Shown here in pieces: positions 51,623 through 60,601 of a stretch of 64,000 bases of DNA (its first letter is position 1; every line of letters starts with the position of its first letter). The stretch covers positions 139,832 through 203,831 of the forward strand of contig NZ_JAWLCI010000003.1 in assembly GCF_041687215.1 (NCBI RefSeq), in the 5' to 3' direction. Below the pieces are notes generated by a model. That model was not told the DNA's origin. It was given only the letters and a program-made list of their open reading frames with translations, and searched no databases. The position numbers and the translations under genes were made by a program. Source of the DNA: Mariniphaga sp041687215. Lineage in GTDB: Bacteria; Bacteroidota; Bacteroidia; Bacteroidales; Prolixibacteraceae.

Positions 51623-53836
51623 TTACTCTGTTAAACTGCTATTGCCCGGGAGACTAAAATAGAATGTGGCGCCTTTGTTTACTTCGCCTTCGGCCCAAAC
51701 TCTTCCGCCATGGCGTGCAACAATGCGCTGAACAATAGCCAGCCCAACACCGGTGCCCTCAAATTCATTCTCGTGATGCAGGCGTTGAAATAAACCAAAA
51801 AGTTTGTGTTTGTATTCCGGGTTAAAACCTGCACCTTCGTCCTGAATAAAAAAGGTTATTTCATTTTCTTCTTCCACTGCACCTATTTCAATTTTTTTTG
51901 TTGCCGATTTTGAACTGTATTTTAATGCATTGCCAATGAGGTTTTGCCATACTTGTTTAATCAAACTGAAATCGCAGACTACTTCAGGCAATTTGTGAAT
52001 GGTGACATCAAATGTATTTTGCTCCACTTTTGAGACCATTTCACTGTACATAGACCAGGCAATGGTGGTCATATCAATTTTAGTGAATCTCATTTCGCTC
52101 TTCGAAACGCGGGAGAGATTCAATAGATCGGTAATGAGTTGGTCCATTTTCGATGCGTTTTCGCAGATGGTAGAAATAAACCTTTTTCCTTCATTGTCCA
52201 GTTTTTCGGCGTAATCTTCGAGCAGGAATTTCGAAAAGCCGTTTATGGCGCGCAGCGGCGCACGCAGGTCGTGAGAAACCGAGTAGGTAAATGCCTCCAG
52301 TTCATGGTTGGCTGCTTCAAGTTTGCGGCGTTCAACTTTTAATTCCGAGGTAATTGCGTTCAGGTCTTCTACCATGTACAGCATGGCCTTTTGACTTTTA
52401 TCCAGCTTTTGTATTTTTTCTTCCAGTTCTGTGGTGCGCTGGGCTACTTGTTCTTCCAGTTTATCTTTAAGTTTAATGAGTTCATTTTCAGTTCTTTTTC
52501 GTTCAGAAATATCCCAAAAAGTAACCACCGAGCCGGTTATAATTCCTTTTTGCCGTATTGGATATGAAAAGTATTCTGTTGGAAAACCGGTGCCATCAGA
52601 TCGCCAGAAAACCTCATCTGTACTATGGGTACCTGTGCCATTTTTAAAAGCTTTATAAATCTGACATTCATCCTGGAGGCATTTGGAGCCGTCGGGTTTG
52701 GTGTGGTGAATTAACTCATGCATATTTTTTCCCAGCACCTGGTTTTGATCAGCATAGCCCAGTGTTTTAATGGCTGACTGATTAATAAGAATACAATCCC
52801 CATTCATATCAATTCCATAAATTCCTTCGGCGGTAGAATCCAGTAAAAGTCGAATCTGCGCTTCACTTTCTTTATACAATTTTTGCTGAATTTCAAGATC
52901 TTGCAATGTTTTTTTATGCTGATTGATTTCGGTATTTAATTTTTTGGTCCTTCTTTTAACTTCTTTTCTCAGAAACACAATCCAAAGAAAAATGCCTGCA
53001 ATTAAAACCGGTATCAGAATAAAAAGAGTTCTCCTTATAATTTTTTCCCTGGATATCATATTTTCCTCCGGGCCAAACCATTTAAATCTCAATGCTTCAA
53101 AAGTGTCGTTGGCAATTAAGATTGATAACCCCTCGCTTAGCAGAACAAGCAGTTCCTGATTCCCTTTCTGAACTGCAAAACAAAAATCCTGGCGAAATTC
53201 AGGCAATTGAAAATCCAAAGGTTTTATGGAACTTACCTTCATTTGCTCCAGCAATTTCAAACCGGTAATACGTTGTGTAATTACAGCATCAAAACGACCG
53301 GCTTCAAGTTCTCTGAATGCTTCTTCAAAGGTGTTTGTGGTAAATATTTTTTCTGAAATATTGGTCCGCCTAACAAATTCTTCTGCATTATCGCCTTTCA
53401 TTACCACTATTTCCTTGTCCTTCAGGTCTTCCAGCGATTGAATGCCCGTTTCATATTTGCGAACAAAAACAGCGCCGTGCAACGAAAGGTAGGGCATGGT
53501 AAAATCAAATATTTCTTCGCGCTCCGGAGTCCGTCCTACCAATGGCAAAGCATCAACCCGCCCTTCTTCCAGGTCTTGCCTGATTTGATTCCAGATTCCG
53601 ATTTTTATTTCAACATCAAGTCCCACAGCTTCTGCAGCCGCTTTAAAAAGTTCAACCGAAAAACCGGTTGCATTTCCATTCTCATCAACCATACAATAGG
53701 GCGGATAGTCTGGCTCGGAGGCAATAAGAATTGTTTCGTTAATTTTGCGTTTTTCAGGCTGCTGCGATTGGATTTTTGATGAGAGGGTCAGCAACAAAAA
53801 ACATATTGCCCAAAATTTTATTTTGTCATGCATCAT
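51623..53836 (-). CDS. Sensor kinase with periplasmic solute-binding domain (SBP_bac_3-PAS-kinase)
   Basis: This 737-aa membrane kinase has a signal peptide (about 1-24) and a family 3 solute-binding domain (about 33-258). The domain shows EPDYPPYCMVDENGNATGFS and the VDALPLVGRTPEREEIFDFT segment, as in amino-acid-binding proteins. One membrane helix (about 268-290), a PAS domain (about 330-445) and a coiled coil follow. HisKA has His522 in VSHDLRAPLRAINGFSKFLL, and the HATPase has GTGVGLAIVQRIVARHGG. A periplasmic small molecule, perhaps an amino acid or a related compound, is therefore sensed directly. The first 11 bases overlap the preceding PAS gene, suggesting translational coupling. The Rcp1-type regulator follows after 94 bp. 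Confidence 0.9.
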   Translation of the reverse strand: MMHDKIKFWAICFLLLTLSSKIQSQQPEKRKINETILIASEPDYPPYCMVDENGNATGFSVELFKAAAEAVGLDVEIKIGIWNQIRQDLEEGRVDALPLVGRTPEREEIFDFTMPYLSLHGAVFVRKYETGIQSLEDLKDKEIVVMKGDNAEEFVRRTNISEKIFTTNTFEEAFRELEAGRFDAVITQRITGLKLLEQMKVSSIKPLDFQLPEFRQDFCFAVQKGNQELLVLLSEGLSILIANDTFEALRFKWFGPEENMISREKIIRRTLFILIPVLIAGIFLWIVFLRKEVKRRTKKLNTEINQHKKTLQDLEIQQKLYKESEAQIRLLLDSTAEGIYGIDMNGDCILINQSAIKTLGYADQNQVLGKNMHELIHHTKPDGSKCLQDECQIYKAFKNGTGTHSTDEVFWRSDGTGFPTEYFSYPIRQKGIITGSVVTFWDISERKRTENELIKLKDKLEEQVAQRTTELEEKIQKLDKSQKAMLYMVEDLNAITSELKVERRKLEAANHELEAFTYSVSHDLRAPLRAINGFSKFLLEDYAEKLDNEGKRFISTICENASKMDQLITDLLNLSRVSKSEMRFTKIDMTTIAWSMYSEMVSKVEQNTFDVTIHKLPEVVCDFSLIKQVWQNLIGNALKYSSKSATKKIEIGAVEEENEITFFIQDEGAGFNPEYKHKLFGLFQRLHHENEFEGTGVGLAIVQRIVARHGGRVWAEGEVNKGATFYFSLPGNSSLTE

Positions 53837-55298
53837 TATTTCCCTTTTTTAGGCGTTCATTTTCTTTCCGCAGTTCTTCCATCCTCAGTTCCCGTTCGAT
53901 GGTAGCTTCGTGAAAACTTTCCAAATCGGCAATCCGTTCATTCAGCAACCGGGTTTTTTCATTAACCTGTTGTTCCAGGTTTTCTTTGAATTCTTTTAAT
54001 TCATCTTCAGCATTTTTTCTACCGGTAATATCAAGGAAAGTTGAAAAAACCCGGTACGGCATGTTTTCACCTTTTTTAAACTGAGGAATTGAATTTACTA
54101 TAATCCATACATACTTTTTCTTTTGTGGATTGTAAATTCCCTGGATAAAATTCTCAACCGGTCGGGCTGTATTCAAAGCTACCATAGGCGGATGTTTTTC
54201 TCCGGGAAGTTCGTTCTTTTCCTGATCAACTGATTTCCAGCGCGGATCGATGGAAGTCCTTCCTTTCATCTGGTCCAGGCTCAGGCCCAGAATTCTTTCG
54301 GCAGCAGGATTGGCATCAATAATTTCACCGGAAGCATTTTGATAAACCACGCCTTGAACCATGGTTTCAAACAATATCCTGAATTTCTTTTCACTTTTAA
54401 TTAATGCCTGCTCCGATTTTTTTATGGCAGCTTTTTGCCCGTCAATAACACTTCCCAAATGGCGCGAAATAAAATTGGCAACAATTCCTGTTGCAATAAT
54501 TACAAGCAATATTGATGCAGCGGACAAAATGGCCGGATTAATCTTACTTCCCTGAAACGAATATTGGGCCGTTAACCCACCGAGAAGAACCGAAAAAACA
54601 GCGAGCGGAAGAATGTACCGGAGCAAATATCCGCGCATAGTGTCACCTGTAACAATTTTGAGCGGAAACGAATTTTGGTTATAACCGAACACAGCCAGGC
54701 CAAGAAAAATAAACCCCAGCGCAGTTGTTAGCGCCATGGGAATGGCAGATTTTGAAGCATATAGCAGCGGACTACCTAAAAAATAAGCCAGACAAAAAAC
54801 GAAGGCAATTAAAAAAACGGTCAAATTTAAAACGCCTGATAAAAATCTGAACTCTTCGTTTTTATTCGGATTGTCTTTAGCCAAAAGCAAAACCAAAATA
54901 CTGAATCCGGACAGAAAAAATATGATGCCTGCAACCGGAGACATTCTGCCAACGGGAATTCCATTCATGGTGCCTGCAACAGGAATTAATGCTTCTTCAA
55001 AATTGAGATCCAGGCCGGAGGAATAACCTAACACGTCTAAAATGCCAAAAAGCATTACAAAAAGAACTGCCGACAATGAAAACAACCATTTTATTTTTGA
55101 AGGTTTTACTTTATCAATCGACAGCAAAACACCTCCCAGTAAAATAAAAGCAAAAGCCGTTGCTGGCGCCATGGGAATAAAGCCTTTTTTAAAACTTCCG
55201 AGAATTTCCAAACCAGGAAAATACCCCATTATTCCTAATAATGCCAGCATAATAGTAATGGTGGAACAAATAATGCAGATATGATTTTTTACTTTCAT
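53826..55298 (-). CDS. Membrane-bound PAS protein without output domain
   Basis: This 490-aa protein has about eight hydrophobic helices in residues 1-285 (a MASE-like sensory membrane domain; motifs GFIPMAPATAFAFILLGGVL and SAIPMALTTALGFIFLGLAV repeat, indicating internal duplication). One PAS domain follows (about 300-420), then a charged coiled coil ending in ESFHEATIERELRMEELRKE. No kinase, GGDEF or HTH domain is present, yet the frame ends cleanly. The tail is shared with the next protein. In other bacteria this tail often precedes a transmitter domain, so here the protein may act by heterodimerising with the kinase whose gene overlaps its 3' end. Confidence 0.8.
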   Translation of the reverse strand: MKVKNHICIICSTITIMLALLGIMGYFPGLEILGSFKKGFIPMAPATAFAFILLGGVLLSIDKVKPSKIKWLFSLSAVLFVMLFGILDVLGYSSGLDLNFEEALIPVAGTMNGIPVGRMSPVAGIIFFLSGFSILVLLLAKDNPNKNEEFRFLSGVLNLTVFLIAFVFCLAYFLGSPLLYASKSAIPMALTTALGFIFLGLAVFGYNQNSFPLKIVTGDTMRGYLLRYILPLAVFSVLLGGLTAQYSFQGSKINPAILSAASILLVIIATGIVANFISRHLGSVIDGQKAAIKKSEQALIKSEKKFRILFETMVQGVVYQNASGEIIDANPAAERILGLSLDQMKGRTSIDPRWKSVDQEKNELPGEKHPPMVALNTARPVENFIQGIYNPQKKKYVWIIVNSIPQFKKGENMPYRVFSTFLDITGRKNAEDELKEFKENLEQQVNEKTRLLNERIADLESFHEATIERELRMEELRKENERLKKGNNDA

Positions 55299-55315
55299 TT
55301 TTTTGGGAAAGCGCT

Positions 55316-57934
55316 TTAATTTTTTTCTGATTTTAATCGTTTTATTTCCTCTTTTAGTTCTTTAATTCTGAATTCCCGTTCAATGGTTGCTTCATGAAAC
55401 CGTTCGAGAATTTCAACACGTTCAATGAGTTCTTTGGTTTTCTTTTCCACCTCCTCCTGCAAACTGTCTTTTAGCTTGCGCAATTCTTCTTCTGACTTTA
55501 TGCGTTCGGTAATGTCATGAATCATCGACAGCATAAGCTTTTTGCCGCTAAGCACAATGGTTTCTGCCGACCAAAGTGCAAGAATAGTCCCTCCGGTTTT
55601 TGTGTTAAATTCGATGTATTCATCTTTAAAAAAACCGTTTTTTAAGACTTGTTGAATAACCCGATCGCGTTCCGACGGATTGCGCCAAATGCCTACCTCT
55701 TTTGAGGTTTTTCCAATCTGCTCTTCTCTGGAATATCCAAGCATTTCAACCCACCGATTGTTTACATCTATGAATTGTCCGGTTTCAATTTCGGAAATAA
55801 CCAGCGGGGCAGGACTTGCTTCGAATGCAATGGAAAAACGGGATTCACTCTCATAAACTGCTTTTTCCGCAAGCTTCCTTTCAGTAATATCGGTAAAAAT
55901 TACAAAGTTGAGTTCTTTAAAAGCACTGGATCTAAATTCAATATACTTGAATTCACCATTTTTACATCTGACATAGTATTCCAGCGGAGGAATCTCCGAC
56001 TGCTCTTTTTGAGCTTTTTCTATTAAATTGTTCCAGTTTTCCCTTATGGTATTCCTTTGTATTTCATCGGGGTAGGCGAGAGGCCACCAATCTTCAACAG
56101 ATGGAATATCGTCTAATGTGTATCCAAAAATTTCTGTAAATCTTTTATTCGAAAAAAAAGTTTTTTGATTTTTGTCTGCAATCACAATTCCAAAGGGCGC
56201 CGACTCTGCCAGTAACCTGAAACGGGTTTCGCTTTCCCTAAGCAATTTTTCTGCTTTTTTCTGGTCCGAAATATCGCGACCCACGCCAATGATTTCTTTG
56301 ATGTTCCCCTGTTCATCCACAACGGCTGTATCGTTCCAGGCCAGCCAAACCCAGCCTTTGGCAGTCATGGCCCGTTGTTCCATATAGGCTGCGTGCGGCG
56401 GTTGATACAGTGCCTTCATCGCCTCTGTAGTGGCATCGCGGTCATCTTCATGCACCAGAGGTATGAATTTTTTTCCCAGCAATTCTTCTTCGGTTTTTTC
56501 AAACAGGTTGCAATAAGAGGGACTCGCATACAAAAACCGGCCTTCAACATCTATTTTTACCACCAAATCGGTTTGATTTTCAACCAACAACCGGTAATTT
56601 TCCTTACTTTCTTTTAGTACCTGCTCTGCTTTAACACGATGTGAAATATCGCGAACAAAAACCAGTGCGCTGTTTTTGCCGTTATAAACGATTGGTTCGC
56701 CTGCCGTTTCTACCCAAACCTCTGAACCATCCATGCGGATAAATTTTTGCCTGAACAATTCATGGACTGACTGATTTTCCTGGCATAGCAATTTTATCCG
56801 ATTTTTTATTTTTTCATGATAATCGGGATGAAACCTTTTCATTACCGGAGTACCTATGAGCACATCAGCCGATTCAATTCCAAACAGCCTGCATGCGGCT
56901 GGATTCAGATAGGCAAATTTCATTTCTGACTGTATAAAAATGGGCTCGGGTGCACCTTCAACTATGGTGCGGAACTTTGATTCATTGTCTTTTAATTCCT
57001 GTTGCCTTTTGTATTCTTCAGTAACATCACGAAAAACCAAAACCACTCCGGTTGTTTTTCCCGCTTCGTCGGTGATAGGTGCTCCCGAATCGGAAATCTG
57101 GTATTCATTTCCGTTTTTCGAAATGAGTTTGGTGTGGTTGGCCAGTCCAACAACATGACCTGTTTTAAGCACTAATTTTACAGGGTTTTGGACCCGTTCC
57201 CCCGTAATTGCATTTTCAATTACAAAAACTTCTTCAACCGGTTTGTTTTTAGCTTCATCAGAATTCCATCCGGTCAGGTTTTCAGCTACCGGGTTCATAT
57301 TTGTTATGGCACCAAATGTATCGGCAGTAATAACGGCATCGCCAATGGAATTAAGTGTTATACGCAGGTTTTCTTCACTTTTTACCAATTCTTCCCGCAT
57401 AATTTTTCGTTCGAAATAATGTCCGGTTTTTATGGCAATGGATTTAATCAATTCCCGTTCTTCCTTTAAAAACAGACCTTCCGCATTTTCCGGCATTTTT
57501 TCGAGGTAATAAACTGCCACACTTCCTGCTTTTTTATTTTTTACCACAATATCAGCCGAAAGAACCCATTGTGTTTGTTTAAAATTTGAAGTGGTAAATT
57601 CTTCCTTCTCATAAATAATCCGTGCACAAGTGAATTCAGGATACTGCCATGCTTCCGGTATTTTATCCGTTAGTGATTGTATAAATTCCTTTTCAGAAAT
57701 ATTTTCCTGAACCACCAGGTTAAATATGTGGTAAAACAGTGAAAGTTCTTTGGTACGTTCGTGCAGATCGTGTGTTTTTTGAATTAAATCAAGATGTTCG
57801 TGTTCCAACTCATTTATAATATTACTGAATTCGTCAGTATTCAAACTGCTCCCTTTTTCTATCAGGGCAGCTTTCAATTGCTCTATAGCAGTGTTTCCCG
57901 GATTGTTGTTGTCGGGTTTAATGGTTGATGTCAT
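55316..57934 (-). CDS. Multi-PAS cytoplasmic sensor protein without output domain
   Basis: This 872-aa soluble protein has an N-terminal coiled coil (about 15-75), a GAF-like region (about 75-180) and five PAS repeats, starting near NLRITLNSIGDAVITADTFG (about 187), SKFRTIVEGAPEPIFIQSE, NYRLLVENQTDLVVKIDVEG, TRFRLLAESAPFGIVIADKN and SRFSIAFEASPAPLVISEIE. It ends with a coiled coil RFHEATIEREFRIKELKEEI like that of the neighbour. No kinase or other effector domain follows and the stop is clean. It is the first gene of the signalling cluster, 17 bp before the membrane PAS gene. A 153-bp nested inverted repeat lies upstream. The ligands or cofactors of the PAS domains cannot be inferred. Confidence 0.82.
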   Translation of the reverse strand: MTSTIKPDNNNPGNTAIEQLKAALIEKGSSLNTDEFSNIINELEHEHLDLIQKTHDLHERTKELSLFYHIFNLVVQENISEKEFIQSLTDKIPEAWQYPEFTCARIIYEKEEFTTSNFKQTQWVLSADIVVKNKKAGSVAVYYLEKMPENAEGLFLKEERELIKSIAIKTGHYFERKIMREELVKSEENLRITLNSIGDAVITADTFGAITNMNPVAENLTGWNSDEAKNKPVEEVFVIENAITGERVQNPVKLVLKTGHVVGLANHTKLISKNGNEYQISDSGAPITDEAGKTTGVVLVFRDVTEEYKRQQELKDNESKFRTIVEGAPEPIFIQSEMKFAYLNPAACRLFGIESADVLIGTPVMKRFHPDYHEKIKNRIKLLCQENQSVHELFRQKFIRMDGSEVWVETAGEPIVYNGKNSALVFVRDISHRVKAEQVLKESKENYRLLVENQTDLVVKIDVEGRFLYASPSYCNLFEKTEEELLGKKFIPLVHEDDRDATTEAMKALYQPPHAAYMEQRAMTAKGWVWLAWNDTAVVDEQGNIKEIIGVGRDISDQKKAEKLLRESETRFRLLAESAPFGIVIADKNQKTFFSNKRFTEIFGYTLDDIPSVEDWWPLAYPDEIQRNTIRENWNNLIEKAQKEQSEIPPLEYYVRCKNGEFKYIEFRSSAFKELNFVIFTDITERKLAEKAVYESESRFSIAFEASPAPLVISEIETGQFIDVNNRWVEMLGYSREEQIGKTSKEVGIWRNPSERDRVIQQVLKNGFFKDEYIEFNTKTGGTILALWSAETIVLSGKKLMLSMIHDITERIKSEEELRKLKDSLQEEVEKKTKELIERVEILERFHEATIEREFRIKELKEEIKRLKSEKN

Positions 57935-58081
57935 AAAAACATTTTTAAACCTGTTAAGGTCACATTTTCAAAAAGCGCAAAATCCTGGCTAAAAATAGGA
58001 AAGAAAAGATAATAAGCAAAAAATAGTGTTCCGGAGGATGTGCTTGTTTTGATTTTTGTTTTTTTTATTTGTCGGAGAGCA

Positions 58082-58234
58082 ATAAGGTAATAAGGTAAAA
58101 ATCAAATGTGTAACTATTCTACTAAGGTTAATAAACTGAAAATAAGGTTTTTCTATTTTCAAAAAAACCTTATTTTATTTCATCAAACCTTAGTAAAAAT
58201 GGCAAACAATAGAAAGGTAACCTTATTACCTTAT
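58082..58234. repeat. Nested three-arm inverted repeat built from TAAGGTW
   Basis: Three pairs of arms share one centre near 58157.5. Outer: ATAAGGTAATAAGGTAA (58082-58098) against 58218-58234, 16 of 17 bp. Middle: TACTAAGGTT (58120-58129) against 58186-58195, perfect. Inner: AAAATAAGGTTTTT (58139-58152) against 58163-58176, perfect. The spacers between arms are not complementary. The heptamer TAAGGTW occurs four times per side, pointing inward. The repeat dominates the 400-bp gap between the restriction-enzyme remnant and the multi-PAS gene; no gene or exact promoter box is seen there. Confidence 0.8.
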
Positions 58235-58334
58235 AATAATGAAAAAAGCGTCTAATTCATAAAATGGAAAACATCCCTGATATATCATCCTAAACTCTGA
58301 AAATATTATTTCAAAACAGTCTCTCATTTTCTAT

Positions 58335-59012
58335 TCAAATACTTTCCACGCCCACTTTATCCACTTCCTGCATCAGCCGGTGGGTTTCGGTGAGGGCAAC
58401 GATTATTTTCTGGTAGTGCAAAATATCTTCGAAACCGAGGGTGCGACCTTGGCGGTCTTTGAGCCATTTTTGCGCTGGCTGATAACCGCCAATGTAAAAT
58501 TCCCAGGCAATAAGCGGAACGTTATCAAAATACTGCGTGTCGTTTATCCAAACACGGCCAACGGTTTTTTCGGTGTTGGTGGCTTCCCAGCCGATGCTTT
58601 TGGTAGTCATTTTGCGGGTTACGGTATTGTCGCCGTCGATGGGATAGCTGGTAATAAACTCGTTTACTTTGGGCGATTCCAGCAAATGGATTTGGCGTAA
58701 CTGCATACCGAGTTCCACCAGCTGCCAAAAGGTTTCGGAATTGGCAGGGTAGGGTATTTTAGAAAAATCGATTTTTGGTATTCTTTTTTGCCTTGTACGG
58801 AAAGCAGATGAGTGAAAAATCCCGTATATGTAATTTTGGATATCGATGGTTGAAAAAGAAATTTTGTATTCGTTACGAATTTCAGTATTGTTGATAAAAC
58901 AAACCTGTCCCTCTGACTTTTTTTCAGGCACATAGGCTAAGCCAAGTTTTTTGGACATCTGATGGATAAATTCCAAATCAAGGTTTGAATCAATATAATC
59001 GCTGATTATCAA
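58335..59012 (-). pseudogene. Type ISP restriction-modification enzyme, C-terminal remnant
   Basis: The 225-aa frame matches only the target-recognition/C-terminal part of type ISP (Eco57I-like) methyltransferase-endonucleases, which normally exceed 800-1000 residues. IQNYIYGIFHSSAFRTRQKR, FWQLVELGMQLRQIHLLESP, WINDTQYFDNVPLIAWEFYI and GGYQPAQKWLKDRQGRTLGF are the diagnostic segments in their usual order. No methyltransferase motif I (FxGxG), NPPY motif or nuclease domain is present, and upstream DNA holds no continuation. It is therefore a fragment left by deletion of an R-M system, or at best a non-enzymatic leftover. It is mentioned as a pseudogene although the remaining frame is intact. 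Confidence 0.8.
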
Positions 59013-59152
59013 AACGAATTATCAATTTTAAACGAATGGGCAATTTAGCAAAATAATTGATTGGGATGAAAAGTGATGGTTTTATTGGGAAAATTTATAT
59101 GGTTAATTCGAAAAAACAGATATTGATTTCCGGGCGGTTTAGATAATAATTT

Positions 59153-59506
59153 TTACCAGGTATTGTATGCTTTTAAGTTTCGGAAAAGGGTTTCAATATG
59201 TTGCCCGGCCAGAATAAATGAAGTTATTTTTACAATTAAAAGGAACAGGAATATATTTAGTTCATCAAAAGCAATGGCGGAAAAATTCAGGAAAACAAGC
59301 TCATTTTGAAGCATAAGGAGTGGTGCAAAAAGATAGGCCAGAATGAGATAAAATTCATTTTGTTGTTTGAATTTTTTTCTCAACTCTTTATTGGGTATTT
59401 CCCTTTTAACATAAAAATCGAGGATAAAATACACCAATACAAATATGAACATTGGTAACCCAAGCAGTATCATAATTATTATTTTTCTCTCTCTATTCCT
59501 TGACAA
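59153..59506 (-). CDS. Small membrane protein, function unknown
   Basis: This 117-aa protein has three hydrophobic segments: about 11-31 (MILLGLPMFIFVLVYFILDF), about 52-70 (FYLILAYLFAPLLML) and about 82-100 (LNIFLFLLIVKITSFILAG). A basic loop (VKREIPNKELRKKFKQQ) follows the first, and the protein ends in FRNLKAYNTW. I recognise no family. It stands alone, with 140 bp to the R-M remnant and 108 bp to the acetyltransferase. Coding is supported by the clean membrane topology rather than by homology. Confidence 0.6.
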   Translation of the reverse strand: MSRNRERKIIIMILLGLPMFIFVLVYFILDFYVKREIPNKELRKKFKQQNEFYLILAYLFAPLLMLQNELVFLNFSAIAFDELNIFLFLLIVKITSFILAGQHIETLFRNLKAYNTW

Positions 59507-59614
59507 ATATAAAAAACAGAACCAATTTGCGCTTATAAGTTAACAATTTTTAGAGAAATCAACCTTAAAGTGTTTGTATTAATGAAAAGAAAAATAAACC
59601 CGCCATTTAATGTT

Positions 59615-60175
59615 TTATGATTTTAATTGGCGAATAATTTTACAAGGATTTCCGGCGACGAAAACATCGGCAGGAATATTTTTGGTAACCACACTGCCGG
59701 CTCCAATTACAGTGCGGTCGCCAATTTCAACTCCCGGGTTAATAATCACACTTCCTCCAATCCAAACATCATCGCCAATGGTTATTGGCTTGCCCGACTC
59801 AAGGCCGGACGCCCGTTCCCTGTGGTTTAACGGGTGCGTGGCCGGGTAAATCTGAACATTGGGGCCAAACAATACCCGGTTGCCAATTTTTACACTAACC
59901 ACATCGAGCACCACACAGTTGAAGTTGAAAAATACATCGTCACCAATTTCAATGTTATAACCGTAATCGCAGTAAAAAGGAGGCTGTATGTGTAAATTTT
60001 TTCCTGTATGGGGGATTAATTCTTTCAGAATCTGGGTTCGGTCTTCTACCTGATTTTCAGCAGAATCGTTCAGCTCTTTCAGCAGTAACCTGGCACGAAC
60101 ACGCTCTCTTGTAAGTTCTTCATCCTGTGCGTTGTACAACCCGCCCGACAGCATTTTTTGTTTTTCGGTTTTCAT
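59615..60175 (-). CDS. maa: Sugar O-acetyltransferase (maltose/galactoside acetyltransferase family)
   Basis: This 186-aa cytoplasmic trimeric enzyme transfers acetyl from acetyl-CoA to sugars. The N-terminal Mac domain begins EKQKMLSGGLYNAQDEEL. The left-handed beta-helix follows, with PPFYCDYGYNIEIGDDVFFN, LFGPNVQIYPATHPLNHRER (catalytic His in ATHPL) and IGDDVWIGGSVIINPGVEIG. The closing VVTKNIPADVFVAGNPCKII is universal in the family. Length is normal. The natural acceptor is unknown; detoxification of non-metabolised sugars is the usual proposal. It has no functional link to its neighbours. Confidence 0.92.
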   Translation of the reverse strand: MKTEKQKMLSGGLYNAQDEELTRERVRARLLLKELNDSAENQVEDRTQILKELIPHTGKNLHIQPPFYCDYGYNIEIGDDVFFNFNCVVLDVVSVKIGNRVLFGPNVQIYPATHPLNHRERASGLESGKPITIGDDVWIGGSVIINPGVEIGDRTVIGAGSVVTKNIPADVFVAGNPCKIIRQLKS

Positions 60176-60235
60176 CAGTCTTAGAATATGTTAAAACTCA
60201 ACCTGTAAATAGATTTTAAAAAGCAATTAAGGAGT

Positions 60236-60550
60236 TCATTTCTTTGGTAATTTGAATAAATCGAAGGAAGAAATCCATAATATCCAAATGATTAACACGA
60301 ATAAGATTAAAATCCAGCTTACTAATGAGGAAAACCCCATTTGCTGTAGTCCTTTGGAGATTACCGGACCAAATGTTGCAGGCAGGACGGTTAAAATAAC
60401 GCCAGTCATGCGCCGGCTGGAATCTAAAGTAAGTCTGGAATTGCAATTTTTACATTTCCATATGGAATTTGTAGATTTAAATGCAACATTTTTGAAATAT
60501 TCCAAAAATGAATACCTGTATCCGCAATTAGGGCAAGTCCGACTTTTCAT
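60236..60550 (-). CDS. Zinc-ribbon membrane protein (CxxC-CxxC type, TIGR04104-like)
   Basis: This 104-aa protein starts with a zinc ribbon of two CxxC knuckles: CPNCGYRYSFLEYF and, after a spacer of about 20 residues, WKCKNCNSRLTLD. Two hydrophobic helices follow (about 49-68 and 77-97; SWILILFVLIIWILWISSF). This matches the small 'cxxc_20_cxxc' family seen in Bacteroidota and Firmicutes, whose role is unknown. The gene is solitary, between the acetyltransferase and tex. Confidence 0.7.
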   Translation of the reverse strand: MKSRTCPNCGYRYSFLEYFKNVAFKSTNSIWKCKNCNSRLTLDSSRRMTGVILTVLPATFGPVISKGLQQMGFSSLVSWILILFVLIIWILWISSFDLFKLPKK

Positions 60551-60601
60551 ATTTTCAATTTTTTGAAGATTTTCTGAAACGTATCTATTTTTTATGATTT
60601 T

